A stretch of DNA of 64,000 nt, taken from the NCBI GenBank assembly GCA_031292755.1, contig JARLGM010000009.1, positions 1 to 64,000 of the forward strand, given 5' to 3'. Below the pieces are notes generated by a model that was not told where the DNA came from, did no database searches, and saw only the letters and a list, made by a program, of their open reading frames with translations. The DNA is from Candidatus Sulfopaludibacter sp. (GTDB lineage Bacteria > Acidobacteriota > Terriglobia > Bryobacterales > Bryobacteraceae). This document shows positions 9,401 to 18,038 of this stretch, piece after piece. Numbering within the stretch: position 1 is the first letter of the stretch; each line of letters starts with the position of its first letter. The translations under genes were made by a program, and so were the position numbers.

Positions 9401-10000
9401 ACCGTCGCCGAAGACGATGTCCTCACCGACAGTGAAGGCGCGCGAATGCAGGCTATCGGCAGTCTCGGCGGCGCGATGACTGGTGTGGATGCGGACATTG
9501 TGGAAGCTCTCGCCGAAGCGCGATTCCATCAACGCGCGCGTTTTGTCGTCGAGGCGGTTGCCGCCGTGCAGTTGGCCGACGATTTCGGCGCCGCGGGATT
9601 CGGGCTTCTCTTTTTGCGCCGGTGTCCCAGCGCTCGCTCCTTCGATGGGGCCGAGGCCGAGCAGGGCAGCGAGTTGCTGCTCCCCGGTGGCCGCGCGCTG
9701 AATTTCGGGCGGCGCGGAATGCGCGCGCGCCACAGGGGCGGGTTGGGTCCCGGAGACGACGGCATCGGCGGCGCGGTCGGCATCGTGTTCCAGGGGATCG
9801 CCGGGCTGGCTCACCCGCGCCTTGCGTTGCAGGCGGCCGGAGCGCAGCAGCGAGAGGAGCGCCCGATTGCCCATTCCGTCGAACGACAAACCGCGCGATT
9901 CGAGAGCGGGGCCGGCGGTCCCGGCTGGTTTGCGGGTGGGAGCGTCGCGCTCAGAGGCTTCTCTCCGTTTAGCGGAGCATAACTCGCGTGGTGAGCTCAT
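6404..10000 (-). CDS. eCIS cargo/effector with DUF4157 domain
   Basis: A large multidomain protein of 1198 residues, probably the cargo of the injection particle. Seen in order: the leader SQPGDPLEHDADRAAD (about residues 64-80), typical of eCIS cargo; a DUF4157 domain (about 148-220) with the zinc-protease-like HELAH motif; a Pro-rich linker (about 357-407); an unassigned middle region; a Gly/Ala-rich hydrophobic stretch (about 760-955) like the pre-toxin segments of polymorphic toxins; and an unassigned C-terminal domain of about 180 residues after a second Pro-rich linker. DUF4157 is a known marker of eCIS-loaded effectors. The ATG overlaps the upstream stop (ATGA), and the gene is last in the operon. 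No immunity gene follows. The C-terminal activity is unknown. Confidence 0.85.
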   Translation of the reverse strand: MSSPRELCSAKRREASERDAPTRKPAGTAGPALESRGLSFDGMGNRALLSLLRSGRLQRKARVSQPGDPLEHDADRAADAVVSGTQPAPVARAHSAPPEIQRAATGEQQLAALLGLGPIEGASAGTPAQKEKPESRGAEIVGQLHGGNRLDDKTRALMESRFGESFHNVRIHTSHRAAETADSLHSRAFTVGEDIVFGDGEFAPETIGGQRLLAHELAHVVQQRQATGPVAGEHDAEHDASEAAHEVTSGGTPNVRERSAPGAVQKQEAEFKPKPVVAWTGRIGGEFGVFANEPGRHDQETVGFLSGPEAILDVAAYEHGGDTGHDILTVSIGARGSVTNKKESPTTRWPTIELHTYEAVPEQPVEPEQPVQPEQPHPPPPPPKTVPKPPPKVVPPGPSPKQPAPPAPPAPMFHLEFEPVPPPARELPFKIESPASAKLREALSSDPAKAPEAASKLTDQELGELGTNDRLSLLQAIAGYGAAGDANTLFRVLSTTPGEDAGALADSLNADNGKLAGELRAKLAFQSALQFDFSLMDLQSRRGGASLFGGSPPQFQIPPVGPDPNQVIWLGDPLLRPSWTKGLKFSKDDSGNTSIWTPELGLTSWDSSGKRLTPLPPPDADKIQRYFETQAYLASTGGKRYVAGKALDEAEWKQYIDDRKKIISDQANRKLENLDRFTRIFHETQTGGAYAASIPSHILGGRWFDEPGKMVGRTRQDLQIALHQMDLAQTPQQLQEAEEHALFAPQYGESQFYQYREDVYAGGERTITGIKVGAVALTAAVSAPVIFTTLGGATVVSLGGKLVVVGATGLGTGLLTGTMGGALESAHHGLTWENYGKGVADYFPVGLSYGTGFAIGGVLGPSTSLLRGAAIDASVSGVTGVADTRLHGGSWDESWAAGGQGLLLGGATGLVGRGLSLKSLPLRIGFDVTTGAGIAYVSGASPDEVYRQGLLSTSLGLAGGLGEKAFGNRPAAGTPNPAWEQAMQRGLAKVKLPLFLPIGAPGGGVLWVKPFALPAAPASTAASPGVPAPPPGMTAKELREANVMKRIVPGSRPVEEKFPAYDGFAGGTEALSYHIDDVKQGEPIIVISRKITGANMISVKELDVPDVQHVLQNVDLAMKKAYEATGDPVRGKRGLTPVAGTNDVYYQTTVEDPSKISIIVQVPGTVTPAMVKAANDAIANDLRRLEMPPIEVHVVPVQ

Positions 10001-11859
10001 GCGGTCTCCCCTTCGGGCGGCTTCTGCTCCTGGTATACGAACCGGACGGTGCGGCGCAGCCAGGGAAGCCATCCGGGGTCGCGATCCAGTCCGGCACGCC
10101 GTACCGCCAGATCGATGTCGTCATCGCGCAGGATGACCGTCATCTCTCCGGCGCCCATGCGGATGCGTGCCTGCCGCGCCAGGAAACGCGCGACGAACGC
10201 GGCGGCGGCATCGAATGTCCCGGCGGCGCGGGCGGCGAAGAGCGTACATGGCGCTCCCACCACGATGGCGAGCAGGGCCGCGGCGGCCGCGGAGGGAGCC
10301 TCCGGAAGCAGCCAGGGCGACCGCGCGATATCGGTGGCAGGCCGCAGGCGCCCGCTCTTGTCGATGCCGGCGAGCGCTGGAGACGCCGCCAGGACTCCGT
10401 GATGCGGCCAGGCGTCCAGCAGGGCGCGCAGTCCCGCGGCCAGAGTCTTGGGTGTATCGGCCGGCCAGGCGAAGAATGCGAACGGCGAATTCTCCGCCGC
10501 GGCAACCAGCAGCCGGCCCGCCGGATGATCGGCCAGCGTCACCACGGCGGGCGGAATCCCGGCCAAACCGCGGCGCGGCAGGGCAGCGGCCAGGGAGGCG
10601 CAGCTAGCGGCGGCGATCTCGGTCTGCTGACCGGAAGTCACCGGCGGGCAAACGATTTTCGTCTGGACGCCGCCGAACAGGGCGGGAGCGGGATCGCCGG
10701 AGAATCGCGGGCCCAGCAGCGCGGATGCGGCGGCGGCAAGCACCATATCTTCAGGCAGGCAGGCTTTCCAGAGCGACTCCGCCAGGTCAAGTTCCTGAAT
10801 ACGGTCGAACAAATAGAACAGGCCGCCGCAACCGGTGGACACGAATTCGGAGGAGGCCGGCCCGGCTTGGTTGCGGACTTCGGCCGGTTCAGGCGGCCGA
10901 TCCGTGGTAGCGGCCTCTTCCTTCGCGATCTCTTTTGCGGGCCCGTTTTCCGGCGCCCCCTCCACCGGCACACTCTGCTCAGACTCGCTAATGGGCGGCG
11001 GCTCCCGGTCGAAAGCTCGCGCGTCGCCTTGGAACACGGCGGCGGCCAGCGAGGACGCCGCGGGCGATTCGAGGCTGGTACCGGCCAGCACCGCGGCGTG
11101 AACGCGCAACGCCAGCAGACGCGCCGCGGGTGCGAGTGGCGGCCACGCGGAGGCAATCGCGGCGAGTTGCGCCGCCAGGGAGCCGGACTGTTGGCGTGCA
11201 GCCCGGAAGCCGGTGGCGGTGGATGCGGGTCCGGAGCCCGGGGGAGCGCCTCCAGTGGAAGCCTGCGCTTCCGCCTCGCCGCCCGAGAGGCCGCTGACAT
11301 CGCAACCCAAAGCGGCGGCAAATACGGCGACCGCCACGGCAGGCCGAGCGGCCAGTACTTCGGCGAGCACTCCCTCCCTGGCCAGCCGTAGCAAGGTGGC
11401 GTGGGCCGTCTCACGCCGCGCCGGCGCGGCCAGCGCGACCAGCGGATCCGAGTTGGAAGGAACGTCCAAAGCCGTGTGAAACCAGGCCGGGCCTCCGCGA
11501 GCCAGGGCCAACAGATGCGAGGCGCGAAGGTGCGGTTCATCGTCAAAAATCACCGCGCCTTCGGCGGCAGCGGGCGGATCGAGCACGGGAGGGCGCGAAA
11601 TGCGTTCGATCGCATCGGCGGCGGCCAGCGCGAGATCCTCGACGTGCTCCGCATCATCGAAAGCGGACTCGTCGACGCGCCAGTGCAGAGGAAGCCGGCG
11701 GATCAGAACCACGCGGCCGGGCGCCCTGGCCTCGAGCAGCGCCGCGCACCGCTCGATCACCGCGCGCACCATGCGCTCGGCGGCGGGACGCACCTCCGCC
11801 GCGTCGGGGATATTGGTACGGACGCGGACTCGAACTTCGCCGATGCGCTCCTCGATCAT
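9997..11859 (-). CDS. eCIS-associated protein, candidate tape-measure (Afp14/CIS_TMP-like)
   Basis: A 620-residue Ala-rich protein. Its place between the tail/fibre-type genes and the cargo gene, its size, and a two-part build (compact N-terminal domain of about 90 residues, low-complexity middle near 250-310, helical C-terminal half ending in RRAGLDRDPGWLPWLRRTV) suggest the contractile-system tape-measure family, which sets tube length. The C-terminal phrase resembles what I remember of eCIS-associated hypothetical proteins, but I cannot verify homology. It starts 6 bases after the upstream stop and overlaps the cargo gene by ATGA. It could instead be a cargo-loading or baseplate accessory protein. 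Assignment rests mostly on context. Confidence 0.5.
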   Translation of the reverse strand: MIEERIGEVRVRVRTNIPDAAEVRPAAERMVRAVIERCAALLEARAPGRVVLIRRLPLHWRVDESAFDDAEHVEDLALAAADAIERISRPPVLDPPAAAEGAVIFDDEPHLRASHLLALARGGPAWFHTALDVPSNSDPLVALAAPARRETAHATLLRLAREGVLAEVLAARPAVAVAVFAAALGCDVSGLSGGEAEAQASTGGAPPGSGPASTATGFRAARQQSGSLAAQLAAIASAWPPLAPAARLLALRVHAAVLAGTSLESPAASSLAAAVFQGDARAFDREPPPISESEQSVPVEGAPENGPAKEIAKEEAATTDRPPEPAEVRNQAGPASSEFVSTGCGGLFYLFDRIQELDLAESLWKACLPEDMVLAAAASALLGPRFSGDPAPALFGGVQTKIVCPPVTSGQQTEIAAASCASLAAALPRRGLAGIPPAVVTLADHPAGRLLVAAAENSPFAFFAWPADTPKTLAAGLRALLDAWPHHGVLAASPALAGIDKSGRLRPATDIARSPWLLPEAPSAAAAALLAIVVGAPCTLFAARAAGTFDAAAAFVARFLARQARIRMGAGEMTVILRDDDIDLAVRRAGLDRDPGWLPWLRRTVRFVYQEQKPPEGETA

Positions 11860-11865
11860 GGCGGA

Positions 11866-14682
11866 TCAGGTAACCGGGTGGCTCGGGCCGGCCGGGGCTG
11901 TGCCATGGCCCGCCGCGTCCGTGGCTTGCCCCGGAGCCTGACCCGGGGTGCCGGGAGTTTGTCCTCCGCCCTGATTTCCGGCCGGTTGGCCGCTCGACGC
12001 AGCACTGCCAGTCTGACCGGTGACCGGCACGAGCAGAATTACCGTCTGGTCCGCTACCAGGTCGGCCAGAATGAGCTGGTTGTATTGCAGGCCCGTACCG
12101 GTCGATGCGGTGGTGCCGCTCATCGCCAGCGCGGCGCCGATCATCTCCGGCGTCGAGACCCGCCGCTGGTTCACGACCACCTTGTCGCTCAACTTGGTGG
12201 CGATATCGCCGGGATCGCCCACCGCGAGATAGCCCCCGCCAATTTGGGTCACGAACGGAAACACTAAAGGCTGGTTGACGTAGGCGGCGCTCAGCGACGA
12301 CACGCAGCAGAGCTTCGAGAAGAAGCGCTGCAGGGTGATATCCAGGGGGGCGATGCCGAATTGCGCGCCCCAATGCGACAGCAGCGGGTAGTGCATCACG
12401 TAGCGGCGGCCGCCGAATGGATCGATCTTGCGAATGTCGCCGCCCTCGACGGTGGCGCACCCGATGACGGCGCCGTGAGGGTCGCAGCAGCAGCGCGGGC
12501 CGGTCCAGAGCAGTTCGTCACACCACCCTTCGAGCAGGCGCTGGATGGAGCAGGCGAGCACAGCCGGGTCAGCCTTCTGCGGCACGCCGAACAACAGCAG
12601 CCAGGCGAGGCGGTAGATCACCTGCGCCACTTCGCGACGCGTGCTGGTGACAGCGCTCGCCGTCCCAAATTGCTCGCGTACGAGCATCTCCGCGAGCCAT
12701 GCGCCCAGCGCGCCGAGCGCCAGCGCCTTGGGATCGCCCGCGCGGGCTTCGTTGGTGGGATCGGCGTGCAGCCAGGGCAGGACGGGCGTGGGATCGGAGT
12801 TGACGGTAAATGCGGATTGGGCCGCGCCGGCATAGCCGCCGCAGGGCGAGGGGTAAGTGTTCCCGCCGCCGGGCGTAAAAGAGAACGTGGGCCCGCACGG
12901 CTCGCCGGCGCAGGGATCCGCGGCCAGTCCGATCGGCTTGTAGTTGATGTTGGTTTGGTTCAGCGTGTTGTTGGATAACTTCCCGCTGCGGACCGGCACG
13001 GTGAAGGTAAGGTCGCCCATCGCCGCGGGATCGTCCTCATTCGCCAGAACCGTCTGCATCTGCCAGGCGGCGATTTTGAAGACCAGCGAGGCCGGTGGAA
13101 GCGGGCCTTCCGACGTGGACGAGAACATGACTTGCAGGTTCCCCTGGAAGCCGTTGGAGAGCGACAGATCGACGGGGCCGGCCGGATTGATTGTGATGTC
13201 CTGGACGGTCATGCCCGCTTCCAGCGGATTCGCCTGCCCCGAAAGGGCGCCTGCGACGAAGCTCCACAATTGGTCGGGCAGCACTTCGACCAGGATCGAC
13301 GTGACTGCACCCGGCACTTGCGGCAGAGGAATGGAAGTGGTGGATGGCGAAGGCCGTACGGTCACCTGGGTGGCCGAATCGCCGTTCAAAGTAACGCGCA
13401 ACTGAAAGGGCGCCGCATTGGCGCCGGTTGCCGTGAAGCCATTGCCCAGCGGGTATTGGGCCCGCAACTGGCGCACCTCGTCGAGGAAGCTTTGAATCGG
13501 CGCGCTCTCCCTGGCGGCGTTGTAATCGCAGGGCGGCACGAGGCGCAGCCGCACCGATTCGCGGATGCGCGACATTTCGCAGCGGCTGGCATCGGGCGAA
13601 CAAGGGTCGCCATGGACGGGGCGCGGGTCCGCGGGACACTCCACGAACTCGAGCAGCAGGTTGAGCCGCTGAGCATTGCGGCCGCGCAGCAGGGAGGCGG
13701 CGGCCGGGTCGGCCAGCAGCGACGCGATGTCGACCTGGTACACCGAGGTCAGCGCGAGATCGTTGCCGCAGCAATCGACGGCGTATCCCGGCATCACGCA
13801 CACATAGCTGCCCTGTTTGGCCACATTCAACCCCCACACAACGCCCGCGCCGGACGCGCGATTGTGGAGCTTCGACTTGAGGCGGAGATAGCGCTGCTCG
13901 GTTTCGAGATCCTCGCGGGTGATGAACATGCCGTTGAAGAACCGGGTGCGCACGCAACCGCCCGCGGCGGGCGCGGTGATGAGTCCTACGGTTCCCGGCG
14001 ACGACGAGAACGGAAGGCCGATCACCGAACTTTCGCACGGCTCGCAGGCAGAGGGGAAGAAGGCGGCCGTGTTGGGCTGATTGGCGACGGCGAAATCGCA
14101 CGGCAGATCGGAGGTGGTGTTGCCCGGGACGCAATTCGAAACGGCGAAGGCCGGCTCGACGATCACCCGGTAGCCGAGGTTATTTCCAAGCTGCTCGAAA
14201 CGGGAGAGGCGCGCGCCCTGAAGCCGCAGAGCATCCAACTGCTCGGACAGGCTGAAGGGCCATGCCTGTCCGGCCGGGATATCGAGGACGTACGTGTAGA
14301 TCGTGCTGGCCTGCAGGCTCAGCGCGCCCTTGCCGATACGCGACAGCGCGCTTTCATAGAGCGCGGAGCCCGTGTTGATGGTCGCGTTCACGAAGGACGC
14401 GGAACTGCCCGGCGAGGCGCCGGCGGGCTGATACATTGCGGTGGCCGCCGGCACCAGGTTGCTGACAAAGGCCAGGGGGAGGGTGAGGTTTTCCGCCTGC
14501 ACCGTGATGCGCACCCGCAGCGGGCCGGTGAGCGCGACGAAATCGCCGGCCCAGCGCAGCATCAGGCGCTCGGGCGACCAGGTATCGGCGAGCGTGAAAT
14601 CGAACAGGTTCTGATCCTGGCTGGGATTGGTCCAGGTGCCGGCGGAGGCGACGATGTATCGGGTGAGATCGATGACGGGCAT
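11866..14682 (-). CDS. Cys-rich eCIS structural protein (938 aa), paralogous domain to its upstream neighbour
   Basis: No known function. The N-terminal 240 residues look beta-rich. Residues of about 240-385 form a domain shared with the 430-residue neighbour: FFNGMFITREDLE, HNRASGAGVVWGL, DCCGNDLAL, then ECPADP, HGDPC and RCEMSRIRES. A later Cys cluster (CCCDPHGAVIGC) lies in the C-terminal third, and the tail is Gly/Pro/Gln-rich and disordered. The cysteines suggest metal binding or disulfides in an exposed particle part. Position after the baseplate genes, where other eCIS carry the tail fibre, suggests a fibre, adaptor or cap role. This is inference; nothing in the sequence shows it directly. 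Confidence 0.55.
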   Translation of the reverse strand: MPVIDLTRYIVASAGTWTNPSQDQNLFDFTLADTWSPERLMLRWAGDFVALTGPLRVRITVQAENLTLPLAFVSNLVPAATAMYQPAGASPGSSASFVNATINTGSALYESALSRIGKGALSLQASTIYTYVLDIPAGQAWPFSLSEQLDALRLQGARLSRFEQLGNNLGYRVIVEPAFAVSNCVPGNTTSDLPCDFAVANQPNTAAFFPSACEPCESSVIGLPFSSSPGTVGLITAPAAGGCVRTRFFNGMFITREDLETEQRYLRLKSKLHNRASGAGVVWGLNVAKQGSYVCVMPGYAVDCCGNDLALTSVYQVDIASLLADPAAASLLRGRNAQRLNLLLEFVECPADPRPVHGDPCSPDASRCEMSRIRESVRLRLVPPCDYNAARESAPIQSFLDEVRQLRAQYPLGNGFTATGANAAPFQLRVTLNGDSATQVTVRPSPSTTSIPLPQVPGAVTSILVEVLPDQLWSFVAGALSGQANPLEAGMTVQDITINPAGPVDLSLSNGFQGNLQVMFSSTSEGPLPPASLVFKIAAWQMQTVLANEDDPAAMGDLTFTVPVRSGKLSNNTLNQTNINYKPIGLAADPCAGEPCGPTFSFTPGGGNTYPSPCGGYAGAAQSAFTVNSDPTPVLPWLHADPTNEARAGDPKALALGALGAWLAEMLVREQFGTASAVTSTRREVAQVIYRLAWLLLFGVPQKADPAVLACSIQRLLEGWCDELLWTGPRCCCDPHGAVIGCATVEGGDIRKIDPFGGRRYVMHYPLLSHWGAQFGIAPLDITLQRFFSKLCCVSSLSAAYVNQPLVFPFVTQIGGGYLAVGDPGDIATKLSDKVVVNQRRVSTPEMIGAALAMSGTTASTGTGLQYNQLILADLVADQTVILLVPVTGQTGSAASSGQPAGNQGGGQTPGTPGQAPGQATDAAGHGTAPAGPSHPVT

Positions 14683-14697
14683 GGCGTTCTCCTTGGC

Positions 14698-15990
14698 CTA
14701 AAAGAGGGAACCGGCGAGGGCCAGCTTGCCGGAGATGTCGGTTTCGAGACGATAGTGCCGCGCCCAGGAGGGCGGCGTGAGCGGCCGCATTTTGGTATCG
14801 ACCGGCGGCGTTGCCGGGTTGCTCTGGAGATAGACGCGATAGTGGCTGGCCGGAAGGCGGCTGCCCGCGGCCCATTGCAACTCGATACGGGCGGGCTGCG
14901 GCGCCGCCGGCGCGGCGTAGGTGGTTGTAAAAGCGGGCACGGCCTGCCAGTCGCCGCCGGCGAACATGCTGACGGTCACGGTAAGCAGCGCGGGCGCGGC
15001 GAACGGGTCGCGCGACAGGTCCGCGCCGTTGGCCTGAATGTCGATCGCCAGGGTGCCGGAATCGGGGCCTCCGCCGGCGAAGGTCACGGTGGAGAGTTGC
15101 GGGCCGGCGCCGGTGAGCCCGGCGTTTCCCGCCGCCGCCAGGGCTTCGATCAGCCCCTGCTGCAGGGCCGCCGTACGCAGCAGCGAGCGCCGCGTGGGGA
15201 TGGTGTTGTCGGGCACGGTGATATCGGTAACCTGGCCGCCGGCATTCAGCTCGGCTTCAAATTTCGCCAGCAAGAGGCAGGTGCCGGCGGGATATTGGGG
15301 GCAATCGGCGCCCGCCAGCAAAGTCACATCTCTCTCGTACGCGCTTTCGAGTGTTCCGCTGAGCGTCCCTTCGGGGTCCGGCACGCGGGCATCGGCGGCT
15401 GCGCCCACGGCGGCGATAGCGGCGGCTTCCGCTTCCGTGACCAGTTTCAGTTCGAAGCCTTCGCGGACGCGCGCATACTCGCAGCCGCCCGCATCGCAGC
15501 CGCACGGATCGCGCGGAGCCGGCGAGGGATCGCTGGGGCACTCGCGATAACACAACGCCACCCAGAGCGCCAGGCCGGCGGCGCCGGACGGCGGCTGGGC
15601 CTTGGGATACTGCGCGAGCCAGGCGCCCACATCGATGCACTGGTCCCAGCCCACCACGATTTCCCGGCCGCACCAATCCAGGGCCGCACCCCGCCGCACG
15701 CGCAGCAGCGTGGTAGGCGTGGTGGCCGCTCCGCCCTGCGGAAACACGTAGCGCTCGGCGCGAAGCCCGCAAAGCACGCCGACACCATGCGCGCGCAGAT
15801 TGTGGAAACGCTGTTTGCCGGCGAGGTAAGACTGTTCGTCGGACAGATCGATGACGCCGAGGCGCTGGCCATAGAAGTAGCGCAGCCGGACAAATTCGGC
15901 CGGCGGAACGAGGCATTCGCCGTCACCCGCGCAAGGGTCCGCTTTATATTTGCTATTCATTCGGTTGTCAGTTCGAGTCATTGATGCCAT
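14698..15990 (-). CDS. Cys-rich eCIS structural protein (430 aa)
   Basis: No known function. Residues of about 33-182 form the domain shared with the 938-residue neighbour: FYGQRLGVIDLSDEQSYL, HNLRAHGVGVLCGL, LDWCGREIVVGW, then RECPSDP, RDPCGCDAGGCEYARVREG. The C-terminal 150 residues look like a beta-sandwich. The N-terminus has a further pair of cysteines (DPCAGDGEC). A GGAGGA ribosome site precedes ATG 15990. It sits 15 bases upstream of its larger paralogue, so the pair probably arose by duplication and works in the same part of the particle, near the baseplate or fibres. Confidence 0.55.
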   Translation of the reverse strand: MASMTRTDNRMNSKYKADPCAGDGECLVPPAEFVRLRYFYGQRLGVIDLSDEQSYLAGKQRFHNLRAHGVGVLCGLRAERYVFPQGGAATTPTTLLRVRRGAALDWCGREIVVGWDQCIDVGAWLAQYPKAQPPSGAAGLALWVALCYRECPSDPSPAPRDPCGCDAGGCEYARVREGFELKLVTEAEAAAIAAVGAAADARVPDPEGTLSGTLESAYERDVTLLAGADCPQYPAGTCLLLAKFEAELNAGGQVTDITVPDNTIPTRRSLLRTAALQQGLIEALAAAGNAGLTGAGPQLSTVTFAGGGPDSGTLAIDIQANGADLSRDPFAAPALLTVTVSMFAGGDWQAVPAFTTTYAAPAAPQPARIELQWAAGSRLPASHYRVYLQSNPATPPVDTKMRPLTPPSWARHYRLETDISGKLALAGSLF

Positions 15991-16011
15991 GAGTTCCTCC
16001 GGCTTCCCGTC

Positions 16012-18036
16012 CTAAAGCTGCCGTTCGAGGCGGCGCACATACTCGGGGCGCCGCGTTCCGAGCACCGAGTCGATCCCGAGCACGCCGGCCGCTCCCAAAC
16101 CATCGCTGCCGCCCAGGCGGGTGGCCGGCGCGGTTTCCGCTCCCACCACCAGATCCAGCCCGACGCGGCTCTGAATGCCCACCCGCGCCGTCGCGTAGAC
16201 CGGTTCGATGCGGTGCACGGTATGCGCGGGCTTGTTGACCTCGACGATGCGATCGATCGCGGCCAGCGTGACCGCCGTATCGCAGGCGTTATCGATGTAG
16301 ACGAAGATGGTGAAACGGTGCGCGTAAAGCGCCCACAGCCGATCGTCGGGCAAGATCTGCGCGGAAGCGCCGCACCCCAGGAGCGGCGAGCCGCAGCCGA
16401 GCACCGTACCGGGCCGGCCGAGAAAGGCGGGACGCTCCGGCCGCTCGAGCCAGGCCTCGACGATCGCGGGGCGAATTCCGGTATAGATTTCGACGTAGCG
16501 CTCGATTCCGGCGACGGTTCCGCGCTTCATATATAGCGAGATGGCCTCATCCACCAGCGCGCGGCGGCGGGCCAGCGGCCAGGAGGGATCGAAGCTCAGA
16601 TCGACCAGCGCGGCCAGCCAGTTGATGATGTCGAGGGGCGCCGCATTCGGATTGAGCTGGCGCGAGAACTCCACGTAGCGGTCCTCGATTCCGGTAAAGA
16701 CGTGCTCGAAGAGGGCCAGGAAGCGGTCGAGGAAACTCGCGGCTTCGGGATCGCGGCGGTAGGCGATGGGCAGCAGGTCGAGGTAGCTGACGCGCGGATA
16801 ATAGGCGCGGATGGCGCTCACCGAGGGCGTGGCTGTGCCATCCCCGGTGAAGAGCGAGACGCGCACCCAGAGATACCGGCCGCGCGGCGATTGCACAAGC
16901 TGCTCGGGAACATCGTTGGTGAACGGGATCGCCGCTCCGTTCGAATCGCGCGGAGCATCCCACACCGGGGCGCCCGGAACCGGCGTATCCGAAGTGAAGG
17001 TTTCGACCAGCACCTGGGTGTCCGCCGGCGGGTCGCCGTTCAGTTCCACCTCGATGCGGTGCCACGGCACACCGGGGCGTCCGCCATCGAGAGCGCGGCT
17101 GATGAAGATGCCCGACGAAGCGAAGCGCCGGCCCAGCACCAGGGCCAGCAGGCGAAGCGCGCGATGCACCTCCGCCAGCCGCGCGCCGCCATCATCCGCG
17201 GGAGTTCCGCACGGCCCGCAACTGCCGGTCAAGAAGCGCGGCATCTGGTTGCCGTAAGCGAGATTGAGGGCGCTCATGGCCAGGTTTCCTCCCGCGAGCG
17301 GCGATACCAGCGCCGCCAGGTCCACATCGGCGAGACGCGTGCCATCGGGCGCGTAGGTGAGCAGGCGCGGCAGCCAGGCGTCCGCCACCAGCAGGTTGCC
17401 TTCAGCACTCAGCATGACGGCGACCGGCCGCGGCTTCCTGCCCGGAGCGGCGGCGGTGGCGAAGGACGCGAGCGGCCTCCCGGCGCTGGAGAATACGGCG
17501 ATGCGGCCACCCTGGCGATCGGCCACGTAGACGTAACCGGAGGGCGACGTGGCGACATCGACCGGCTCCCGCAGTTCGCCCACCGGCCCGCCCCCGGTGA
17601 GGATCGCCGGCACGGAACCGTCATCGGAATTGAGCGCCACCACGCGGCGCGCCGCCGGATCGGCCACGTAGAGATAGCCGCGGCGATCCAGCGCCAGGCC
17701 CGCCGGCTGCGCCAGCACATTCGGCTCGCAAGGCAGCGGCACGCTGCTGCCATCGCAGCGAACCACCACCAGCACGCCGTTATCGTTGACCCGGTAGATA
17801 TCGCCATCGGGATCCAGCGCGATTCCGGGCGGCGGACCGGCAGCCACGGGAGACGCCTCGGGCTGCAGTTCCAGCACGCCGCGCAGGGCATCGAACAGCA
17901 GAGCCGGCGCGAGGTAGGGCGAGGAAGGCTGCCCGAAGGGGGCCGATGGATCCAGCGGCGCGCCCGCCAGCGGGGCGAAGTCGATGGGGTACCGGAGGGC
18001 GTACCAGGTCGCGTTATTGGCGTCGTGCGCGGGCAT
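16012..18036 (-). CDS. eCIS baseplate tail protein (Afp12-like) with N-terminal beta-propeller
   Basis: A 674-residue protein with two parts. Residues of about 65-240 hold NHL-type propeller repeats (PPGIALDPDGDIYRV, GLALDRRGYLYVAD, DVATSPSGYVYVAD). Residues of about 410-640 match phage tail protein I/Afp12-type baseplate proteins, with YLDLLPIAYRRD, SFLDRFLALFE, NWLAALVDLSFD and RGTVAGIERYVEIYTG. The tail domain is expected to join baseplate J in the wedge. The propeller suggests a surface for binding a partner, fibre or membrane. It begins 2 bases after the baseplate J stop. Fusion of a propeller to this protein is the unusual part; confidence in the tail-domain call is good. Confidence 0.8.
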   Translation of the reverse strand: MPAHDANNATWYALRYPIDFAPLAGAPLDPSAPFGQPSSPYLAPALLFDALRGVLELQPEASPVAAGPPPGIALDPDGDIYRVNDNGVLVVVRCDGSSVPLPCEPNVLAQPAGLALDRRGYLYVADPAARRVVALNSDDGSVPAILTGGGPVGELREPVDVATSPSGYVYVADRQGGRIAVFSSAGRPLASFATAAAPGRKPRPVAVMLSAEGNLLVADAWLPRLLTYAPDGTRLADVDLAALVSPLAGGNLAMSALNLAYGNQMPRFLTGSCGPCGTPADDGGARLAEVHRALRLLALVLGRRFASSGIFISRALDGGRPGVPWHRIEVELNGDPPADTQVLVETFTSDTPVPGAPVWDAPRDSNGAAIPFTNDVPEQLVQSPRGRYLWVRVSLFTGDGTATPSVSAIRAYYPRVSYLDLLPIAYRRDPEAASFLDRFLALFEHVFTGIEDRYVEFSRQLNPNAAPLDIINWLAALVDLSFDPSWPLARRRALVDEAISLYMKRGTVAGIERYVEIYTGIRPAIVEAWLERPERPAFLGRPGTVLGCGSPLLGCGASAQILPDDRLWALYAHRFTIFVYIDNACDTAVTLAAIDRIVEVNKPAHTVHRIEPVYATARVGIQSRVGLDLVVGAETAPATRLGGSDGLGAAGVLGIDSVLGTRRPEYVRRLERQL

Positions 18037-18038
18037 GT

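Noticed and set aside
13132-15984. Very long open frame on the plus strand (950 codons) antisense to the Cys-rich genes, and similar ones at 24146-27025 and 51099-54437.
   Set aside because: These are GC-driven shadows: low-complexity Arg/Gly/His-rich translations with no domain, opposite to strongly supported genes.
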